Shown here: positions 1 to 8,600 of the stretch, one piece after another
Numbering within the stretch: position 1 is the stretch's first letter
Layout: every line of letters begins with the position of its first letter
NCBI RefSeq assembly: GCF_000786205.1
Contig: NZ_JROH01000020.1
Span: 1 to 63,921 of the forward strand
DNA: 63,921 nucleotides
DNA from: Sphingomonas sp. 37zxx
GTDB lineage: Bacteria > Pseudomonadota > Alphaproteobacteria > Sphingomonadales > Sphingomonadaceae
Direction: 5' to 3'
Position numbers and translations under genes: made by a program
Notes under the pieces: model-generated
Told to the model about the DNA's origin: nothing
The model's database searches: none
What the model saw: only the letters and a program-made list of their open reading frames with translations

Positions 1-1
1 G

Positions 2-1159
2 TTACAGGCTGCGTGCGCGTCTGCTACCTTGGTCCAGTAGGTGGTCATATAATGCCCCCCATTCGCTCCGCTCGACCTGCGGGGAAAGCTGTGCCGCAAG
101 GCTGCGGCTCCCAGCACTAAGTTTTCGGGCAAGCGCATCGTCACAGAGGATGCGGCAAATAGCTGCGGTAAGTGCGGCTGTATCGCCATGCGGCACCAGC
201 AGCCCGGTTTCCCCGTCCCGCAGCAACTCCGCCATGCCACCAACGGCAGTCGCGACCAGCGGCACGCCAAGGCTTGCAGCTTCGATCAAGGCGTTGGGCA
301 TGCCTTCGAACGCTGAGCATTGCACATAGACGTGCAGCGCCTGCAGATGATCGAGCGCCGACTGCGGTGAAAAGCGGCCGGTGCGAGTAACCTCCGCTTC
401 AAGATCAAACCGATCGATCAGGGCGTTGGTCCATTCTTCCTCGACTTGGTCAGTGAAGAAGCCGGCAAGCATTAGTCCGCCACGCAAATCCGGCGGTATA
501 CTTGCATAAGCGCGTACCAGCAGCGGTACGTCCTTGACCTTGCGAAATTCCCCAACCATGCCGACCACGCCGCGATTCGATTGGGCCAGTTGCCAGCCTT
601 GTGCGCCAGCGGCGATCGGCACGACGCTGTTACGGATTACGCTGGCGCGTCCGGACACCGTCACGTCCTGTTCAACCAGGTCTAGATAGCATTGGTTGAC
701 TGACGTAACCCAATCCGCCTTTTGTAATATCTCCAAAATGCCGGTCCGATGGAATGGATGATCCTTCAGCGTGATGACGTCGTTGCCGCGAATGCTGGCG
801 ATCATAGGACGACGTGCTGTCCCGGCTTCGTTGGCCATCAAGCACGGCTCGGCCGATGGCAGGAAAAAACCATGAAACAGTTGAAAACTGTACTTCGCAT
901 CAAGTTCGAGGATTGCGTCGCGAAGTGCGAATTTGGTGCTGTTGCTGATTGCACTTTGTGTCAGCCGATGAACCGCGATTCCATCCTCCATGATCGAACA
1001 TAGCCCCCCTGCGGGCCGTGCGTCGCTCTCTTGGACTGTGACCACATGCACCGCAAAATTCAGGTCTCTCAGCATTTTCGCCAGCCGCTGGGCCGCTCCC
1101 GCCACGCCGCCGAGGGTTGGCGGGTACATTGTCGAGCAAAGACAGATTGCAGGGGTCAT
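2..1159 (-). CDS. GT4-family glycosyltransferase, last gene of the biosynthetic operon
   Basis: Predicted retaining GT-B glycosyltransferase of 385 residues; it would transfer a sugar from a nucleotide donor to the polyketide-peptide or a lipid intermediate. The TAA stop lies at positions 4-2, so the gene is complete. The N-terminus has the glycine-rich acceptor-domain loop (TLGGVAGAAQR). The C-terminal donor half carries EGMPNALIEAASLGVPLVAT near residues 283-305 and GGMAELLRDGETGLLV, the usual GT4 nucleotide-sugar signature. Its ATG overlaps the preceding stop (ATGA, 1156-1159), so it is translationally coupled to the beta-propeller gene. Family is clear; donor and acceptor cannot be read from sequence. 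Confidence 0.9.
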   Translation of the reverse strand: MTPAICLCSTMYPPTLGGVAGAAQRLAKMLRDLNFAVHVVTVQESDARPAGGLCSIMEDGIAVHRLTQSAISNSTKFALRDAILELDAKYSFQLFHGFFLPSAEPCLMANEAGTARRPMIASIRGNDVITLKDHPFHRTGILEILQKADWVTSVNQCYLDLVEQDVTVSGRASVIRNSVVPIAAGAQGWQLAQSNRGVVGMVGEFRKVKDVPLLVRAYASIPPDLRGGLMLAGFFTDQVEEEWTNALIDRFDLEAEVTRTGRFSPQSALDHLQALHVYVQCSAFEGMPNALIEAASLGVPLVATAVGGMAELLRDGETGLLVPHGDTAALTAAICRILCDDALARKLSAGSRSLAAQLSPQVERSEWGALYDHLLDQGSRRARSL

Positions 1160-2052
1160 AGCGGGGCGACTGGACCAATCGTCGCGCCATCGACTGCCGC
1201 CAATACACCCGAGCTATCGCTGGTGATGACTTCCAGATGATGCATGGCAAGCGCGTTCCAGCCCTCTCGGCTGGCTTGAAGGACTGGGCTCTGCGGCAGT
1301 TCTTCCTCGTCGAAATGGCAAGTGTCGAGACGGTCGACGCGAAATGCCCGCAATGCCGTGCCATAGTTCGGCCAACCATCCTGGGCGAACCGCAACAAGC
1401 TCCCACGATGTTGCACCAGCCGACCAGCGGGTCGTGTCCGCCGCCGGTTTCCCGGCCATAATGGGCTGTAGGGATGCTGATGCCATGGTCCGATCGGGCT
1501 TTCGGCGAAGTGCAGATGCAACTCATCGAGGCCATATTGCGAAAACAGCCAGTATAGCTGACCATCGTGATGCAGCGTTGCGTCGGCGTAAGGGCCACGC
1601 AACAGGCTCGCCACCGGCTCCCAACCACTGGGAAAGCCGGTTGTGCGATATAGTCGCACCTCGCCTGCCTGCCGGGTTTCAGGGATCATGTACACCGCGT
1701 CCTGCCAAGTGAATATCTGCGGGTAGGACAGGTGGAATGGCTCGCGGAGAACGATCTGGCGATACGTCCAGTCACGCCCGTCAGCGCTGGTGGCAAAGGC
1801 GATTTCGCCGCGACCCGACGTTATGTTGAGCACTTCGAAGAACATGTAGAACTGCCCGTCACGGTACAGCACGAAAGGATCTGCCACTGCGGCCGCGCGA
1901 CAATCGGTGACCGAACGCGGGGTCAATACCGGCCGGCGCTGCGCTGGGATCGGCATCAGGTCGAGCGGGCTTTGTCCGTGATATATCGCGATCGACCAGC
2001 GATACCGCCATTGCCAGGCAATCGACTGATCAGTGGCAGCGCGGGCGATCAA
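1156..2052 (-). CDS. Beta-propeller protein (GH43-like / glucosamine inositolphosphorylceramide transferase N-terminal-like)
   Basis: 298 residues with repeated blade-like motifs: DPFVLYRDGQFYMFFE, SYPQIFTWQDAVYMIPET, DATLHHDGQLYWLF. This pattern is typical of the five-bladed propeller found in GH43-type hydrolases and in the N-terminal region of plant glucosamine inositolphosphorylceramide transferases; bacterial members sit in glycan and secondary-metabolite clusters. A role in sugar binding or transfer is inferred. The start is TTG at 2052, overlapping the upstream stop as TTGA (2049-2052); no better start is evident. Family assignment is by motif pattern only and the reaction is unknown. 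Confidence 0.7.
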   Translation of the reverse strand: MIARAATDQSIAWQWRYRWSIAIYHGQSPLDLMPIPAQRRPVLTPRSVTDCRAAAVADPFVLYRDGQFYMFFEVLNITSGRGEIAFATSADGRDWTYRQIVLREPFHLSYPQIFTWQDAVYMIPETRQAGEVRLYRTTGFPSGWEPVASLLRGPYADATLHHDGQLYWLFSQYGLDELHLHFAESPIGPWHQHPYSPLWPGNRRRTRPAGRLVQHRGSLLRFAQDGWPNYGTALRAFRVDRLDTCHFDEEELPQSPVLQASREGWNALAMHHLEVITSDSSGVLAAVDGATIGPVAPL

Positions 2053-2684
2053 TTGCCTTCGCCCTTTGGCGGGCGGGGTAACATCCCCTTGTCAGCGAGC
2101 ATTCGAAATAGCGGTCGGCCGAGCGCTGCGGTAGCGGCGAACATGACGCCAAGACTAACCGTGCCCCAAGTCGCTCGCAGTTCGACTGCTCGGGCCAGTG
2201 GGTAGGTGAGGCCAAGATACATATAAAACATGCCCTTCAGCATGAAGTAACTGGCCCAAATAAGGGTTACGATCGTGAAAAACCGGTGCAGATCTGGACG
2301 ATCCTCAAAGTTTTCTTTCTTTCCTTGCTCGCTAAGTGTCTGGACAACCGACTTTTTGCCTAATGTGCTGTAGAAAAAAGCTGCGCCAATCAAAAAGTTG
2401 GAGATTACCCCTTCGTAATGCAGCATGAATGGTGTTTCAGCGAATAGGTCGATCAACCCAAAACCTATTGTCATTATTGTGGCAAGTAGAACGAGGCGTT
2501 GATAGGGAATGGCGTAAAAATATCGTCGAATGCCGTCTATCAACGCGATCACGATGACGCCGATGATTGCTGCGCGGAGACTTGCCAAGCGGTTGAGCGC
2601 GATGAAGGTAATGAGCGGCAACATGTTTTCAGCAGCATAGGATAGGATCGCGATGATTCTGGCGCTTGGTTTACGCTCAGCCAT
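2049..2684 (-). CDS. YciB/IspZ-like inner-membrane protein
   Basis: 211-residue polytopic membrane protein with about six hydrophobic segments (residues ~8-28, 38-55, 65-83, 92-110, 137-160, 172-192) and a charged C-terminus. Length and layout resemble the intracellular septation protein A (YciB) family, whose biochemical role is poorly defined. The gene overlaps the synthase gene before it by 8 nt (2677-2684). It is visibly AT-richer than the synthase genes, which hints at a separate origin. Its place inside the operon suggests a part in handling or exporting a membrane-associated product; that is inference. Confidence 0.65.
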   Translation of the reverse strand: MAERKPSARIIAILSYAAENMLPLITFIALNRLASLRAAIIGVIVIALIDGIRRYFYAIPYQRLVLLATIMTIGFGLIDLFAETPFMLHYEGVISNFLIGAAFFYSTLGKKSVVQTLSEQGKKENFEDRPDLHRFFTIVTLIWASYFMLKGMFYMYLGLTYPLARAVELRATWGTVSLGVMFAATAALGRPLFRMLADKGMLPRPPKGEGN

Positions 2685-5600
2685 AGGTCGAACCCTTCCG
2701 GAATAATGGTTGCCCGCCGCGCAGCATGCGTTCGGCTTCGCTTATTGCAGAGCCGATATGTCTTCCTAGAAGCTCGGCATTCTGCCCGGTAAACATCGTG
2801 AGGTGCGTACCGGACACGACACTGGTGCGCGGGACTGCCTTGAAATGGCCTGCCCAGCCAAGGTCAACCGATGTCGCGGGGTTGGTGTTGCCGAGTGCCA
2901 AATCTGCTTGTTGCGCGCGGAAAACATGCGCCGCCACATCGAGACGTACCGGCCCTGGCGCATAACTTGCTGCGGCTTTGGCATTGGCTTTGTAAATTTC
3001 GATGAAGCGGGCGAGCCCTGTAAGACTGGGTTCGTCGGGTAGCAGTTTGGCGGCAACCATTTGCGCTGCCAATTGGTTCATCGCGCCGCGATACCCTCCC
3101 TGCGCCATGCTAATCGCTGCAATATCGAATTTGGTGTCGGAGAGTTTGCCGATCCGTACTGCGATATAGGCGAGCCACGCGATCTCGCTCCGGGCGTCTG
3201 GCAACTGCATTGACATGCCCGGGGCCGGATTATCGAGAACTGCCAAAAGGCCGATCCTGCGACCGCGCCGTTGCAGGTGGCGGGCAACTTCGAAAGCAAC
3301 CAGCGCCCCGAATGAGTGTCCGGCCAAATGGATCAGGCCGTCATCGGCATGTTCGGCAATTACATCGGCATAATACTCGCTGAGTGTTTCGACACTCGGC
3401 GGGATTTCTTCATCAGGCGCTTCACCGATTCCGCGCAACGCCCAACAGGGGCGGGCGGGCGATAGCTGCCGGGCAAACTCCCGCAGATAAATCGGGCTGC
3501 CACCAGCCCCGGGGAATAGATACAGGGCTGGTAAATCTCCCGGGATATGCAGGGGCAGCAGCAATTGATGCGTGGCATGACTACGGACGTTACGCACCAG
3601 CGCTGCAAAATCGGCGATAGTCGGGTGTGCTAGCAGCGCCGCGACCGGAATTCGGGTGCCCATCTGTTGTTCGATCCGCGCGGTCAGCCGTACTGCCAGC
3701 AACGAATGGCCGCCCAGCGCAAAAAAGTCATCGTCAATGCCAACATGATCGATTTGCAGCACGTCCGCCCAAAGGCGGCTAAGGCTTGCTTGCACCGCGT
3801 CATGAACAGGCATGTCGCGAGACAGCGTTTCTGGTACGAGCCGCGCTAACGCTGCGAAATCAACCTTGCCATTGGACGTGATCGGCAGTCGATCGTGCAG
3901 TATGATGCGAGCGGGAAGCATGACCGGGGGTAGGTGATCGGCCAGTGCATTGCGAAGCGATGTCTCAGACAACGCCGGGTCGTTTGCTGCGACATGCGCG
4001 ATCAAGCGCGACTCGCCTTCCGGCCGGTCGACCGACACGACACACGCGCGATTGATACCTGGCATGGCGCTGAGCGCGGCTTCGACTTGGGCGGGGTCGA
4101 TCCGATACCCGCGCAGTTTGCGCTGCCGGTCCTTGCGGCCGAGGATCAGGATGCTGCCGTCAGAGAGTTGGCGCGCGAGGTCGCCGGTGTGATAGCGTTT
4201 TCTGTCCTTGGTTGATCCGAATCCACCGGGGTGCTCGTCCAAATACCCATCGGCAACGCTCTGGCCCGAAACCACAAGTTCGCCGACTGCTCCCCGCAGG
4301 ATGGGATACCCCTGCTTGTCCCAAAAGCTGACGCGGACGCCGCGTATCGGTCGGTTTAGCGGCAGGGGGGCGTCGTGCTCGCCGGTCTGCGTGCGGTGGG
4401 TTGGATCATCGGCGCTGAATAATATCCCTATGGTGGTTTCGGTAGGGCCGTAATGGTTGTGGATATTCAAGCCCGGTGTTCGGCCTGGAAGGCGATCTAC
4501 CCAGGCGGATTGGGCACTTTCGCCGCCCAGCACCAGCGTTCGGCGCGGCAGCACGGCGCGGCCCGCGCTGGTGAGCGCCGCGAGATGCGACGGCGTTATC
4601 TTTAGATGATCGATCGCCGACTCGGCCATGAACTTGGCGAACGCGGCATCGTCGAGGCAAACCGGCTCGGCCACCAGATACAGGCAGCCGCCGGTCGCCA
4701 GCGCCGCCAGTGTCATCGTCAGCCCCAGATCAGCCGCCGGCGACGAAACCATCGCGAACCGCCCGCCGCCGGCCAGGTTCAAATCCTCGACGATGCTGGC
4801 GGTATAGAGCGCAAGCGCGGTGATGGGCACGACCACCCCCCGGGGCGTCCCGGTTGTCCCCGAGGTGAAGATCACATAGGCTGCACCCGGACGCGCCTGG
4901 GGCGACCGGCCGGTGGAACGCAGATCGTCGCCATCCCAGACATAGGCAATGCCATGTTCGGCGATCACCCGATCGCGCAGCCCTTGCGGCCAATCATCGG
5001 GGAGCAGTACCGGCGTCATCCCCGCCTGTTGCGCCGCGAAGAATGTCGAGGTCAGGTGGCTATCGCGCCGCGCCACCAGCCCGAACAAGGTGCCAGGCAC
5101 CGCGCCGCTATCCCGCATCATGCCGGCAAGCCGATCGGCACGCTGCGCCAAGGCGCGATAATCGAGCGTCGCGTCTGCGGCGACCAGCGCGGGTGCATCG
5201 GGCGTCTCGCGCGCCCAATGCGCCAGCCAGCAATGCACCGGCTGCGGCAAAGGCGATCCGACTTCCCGCGAAAACACCGGTGTCGGATCGGCCAGCGCGT
5301 GCAGCGGCGCGTCGGGCCGGGCGAGTGCAGCCGCGGCGAAAGCGCAATAAGTCTCGCCCAGCATCGCCGCGCCCTGCGGCGTCAGCAGCGCCGAATCATA
5401 GCCGAGCCAGCCGGTGACCCGATCGCCATCATGGATCGTCAGCGTGACATCGAACTTGCCGCCCGATTGCGGCATTTCGCCCGTGGTGAAGCTCATGTCC
5501 GCGCCAGCCAGCGAATCCGACACGAAATTGAAGCTGACATCGAACAGCGGCGACCGGCTGGCGTCGCGCGGCGGCCGCAAGCGTTCGACCAGCAACGCGA

Positions 5601-8600
5601 ACGGGAAGGCCGCATGTTCGATCGCGCCAAGCACGACGCCGCGCAACATCTGAAGATACCGGGCAAAGCTGATATTCGCCGCACCGCCATCGGCATCGCC
5701 GACCCGGGAACGAATGACCAGGGGATCGACGAAGTAGCCGACCAGATGCGCCACCTGCGCCTCGGCCCGGCCCGCTTGCGGCGAGCCGATGATGACATCG
5801 TCCTGCCCGCAATAGCGATGCATGAATGCCGTGAACAATGCCAGATGGACGAGATAGCGCGTCGTGCCCGCCGCCTTCGCCGCGCTTGCCACCGCCGCCG
5901 CGAACCCGTCGGGCAGCGCGAGGCGGACACCGCTGCCGCAAAAGCGTTTGCGCGGCGGACGCGGCAGATCGGTGGGCAGATCGAGCATCGGCAGCGGCCC
6001 GGCAAGCACGTCGCGCCAATATGCCCACAGACGTTCGCCTTCATTGCCTGCAAGTGAAGCCAGCCGTGCGCGGACATGGGCGATATAGCCTCCAGCTTCG
6101 GCGATGGGTTCGCCGGTGGCCAGCCGGTGCAGATCGCGCCGGATCACTTCGAGCGACCAGCCATCGGAGACGATATGGTGCATTGTCAGCAACAGGCGCG
6201 CGCGCCCATCGGCCAAATCGAACCAGCGAAAGCGGATGACTGGGCCGGTATCCAGCGCGAAAGGGGCGTTATGGGCCGCATCGCCCGCTGCCGAAACCGC
6301 GTCTGCGTCCCAGCTTCGCGCATCGATTTGCTGCCAGTCAATCTGGCCAGGCAGCTGGACATGCTGCACCACATCATCGCCCCGGCGATGGAAAACCGTC
6401 CGCAGCATCGGGTGGACAGCGACCAGTCGTTCGCAAACCTCGCGCCATGCCGCGCCATCGGCTCCGGCGGGCATGTCGAGCGGCAAGCTCAGCGTGTAGG
6501 CGCTGCTGTGCGGCGCGAGTGTCCACAAGAACCACAAGGCGCGCTGGCCATAGGATAGTGGCACCTCTCCCGTTTCTACAGGCTGGGCAAAGGGTGCGGC
6601 TGTCGCGGTAGGGGCCGCGGGCGGCTCCGCCAGATCGTGGTCGACTAGCGCCAGTGCAAGCGCCACCAAGTCATCGATTGCGGTGTCGCCCACCAGCCGG
6701 GCAACCGAAAGATCGATGCCATATTCATCGGCCAGCTCGCGCCGCAGCCCCAGCGCCATCAGCGAATCGAGGCCGAAGCGCGTTAGCGCGATTGCGCCGT
6801 CCATCGCCTGGACATCGCCGCCGCCCAACACCGAGGCCAGCGTGCGGCGCAGCTCATGCGCGGCCACGGCTTGCCGCTCCTCGGGCGCGAGCATGGCAAG
6901 ACGCTTGCGCTTTGGCAGCGATGCGATCGAAGCGGGGTGGGGCGCGGGCGTGGGGGCGGGTACCGGCTCGGCCTTCGCTGATCTGCGTGGGGAATCGATC
7001 CAGTAGCGTTGGCGGTCAAACGGCGTGGGGGGCATCGCGGTTCGCCGCCAGGGGCGACTACCATGAAACGCCCGCCAGTCGATCGTCGCGCCAGCATCGT
7101 ACAGTTCGGCCAGCGCGGCCAGCACGGTTTCAGTTTCAATGCCCTGGCCGGAGCGCGGCGCGACCCAACGTTCCTGGCCATCGCCATCATCGCGCGCCGC
7201 CGCGGTCAAAACCGGGCGAGGGCCAATTTCGACATAGGTGGCGCATCCCGCCGCGCGCAGCGTCGCCATGCCATCGGCGAAGCGCACCGCATTTCGCAAT
7301 TGGCTGGTCCAATAGTCGCCATCGGGTGGCGCGACCTGCGGCTGCCCGGTCAGATTCGACAGCCATGGCAGTTGCGGTGGGTGCGTCGTGATTGAATCAG
7401 CGATGGCGCGGAATTCGGCGAGGATCGGTTCCATCAGTGCCGAATGAAAAGCGTGGCTGACGGGCAGGGCGCGAACGCGCACGCCATCGGCCTGCAACGC
7501 CGCCTGCAAGGTGCCGATGGCCCCCGCGTCGCCCGAAAAGACGATGCTTTGCGGCCCGTTGATCGCGGCGATTTCTACCGCCGGACCTGCCCGTGCCAAA
7601 AGGCCTGCCGCCGCAGCTTCGGACATGGCGGCGGCAAGCATCGCCCCGCCGGTGGGAAGCGATTGCATCAATCGCCCCCGCACTGCCACCAGCTTCGCCG
7701 CATCGGCGAGTCCGATTGCTCCAGCGCGCCAGCCAGCGACATAATCGCCGATCGAATGACCCAGCACCATGTCGGGCCGAATGCCCCATGCCCCCAGCAA
7801 TTGATCGAGCGCGCAGGCGAAGGTGAACAACGCCGGCTGGGTATGCGCGGTCTGATCGAGCGGCGTGTCGTCATCGAACATCAGATCGGTGACGGGAATG
7901 GCGATCAACGGATCGAAATGCACCGCGCAGGCATCGACAGCGGCGCGGAAAACCGGCTCTGTGGCATAAAGTTCGCGTCCCATGCCAGCGACCTGCGCGC
8001 CCTGGCCGCTGTAGAGAAAGGCGATGCGCGGGGCGCGGGGGGCGGCGTGGGGCCGCGCGCGCGCCAAGCGCGTCACCGCGCCTGCTGAATCGGCAGCAAC
8101 GACCGTCATGCGATGTTCAAGATGATCCCGGCCAAGCAGCGTTGTTGCGCAGGCATCGGCGAAGTCGTCCGCCGTCATGGCTTCGATCCGGGCTATCGCC
8201 AGCTGCCGCAATTGTTCGAGTGCGCCTGGCGACCGTGCCGACAGTGCCAGTACCTGATGCGATCGCGCGGCGGGACAGGGGACGGGGGATGATGTCGATT
8301 GAGGCGATGGGGGCGGCGCTGCAAGAATGACATGGGCATTAGTGCCGCTGATGCCGAACGAACTGACGCCCGCGATCCGCCGCCCGCGATCGGGCCAGCA
8401 CCGCCGCTGTCGTACCACGGCAAAGGGGGCATTTTCCCATTCGATCCGGGGATTGGGTGTAGCGCCGTGCAGCGTGGGGGCCAGGGTGCCGTGTTCGATC
8501 TGGAGGATAGCCTTGATCATCCCGGCGATGCCCGCAGCTGCTTCGAGATGGCCGATGTTGGTTTTCGCTGCGCCGATGAGCAGCGGATCCCCCGCCGCGC

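Noticed and set aside
4606..6057. 483-residue plus-strand frame opposite the PKS-NRPS
   Set aside because: Arg/Gln-rich shadow of the confirmed minus-strand coding frame, a usual artefact in high-GC DNA.
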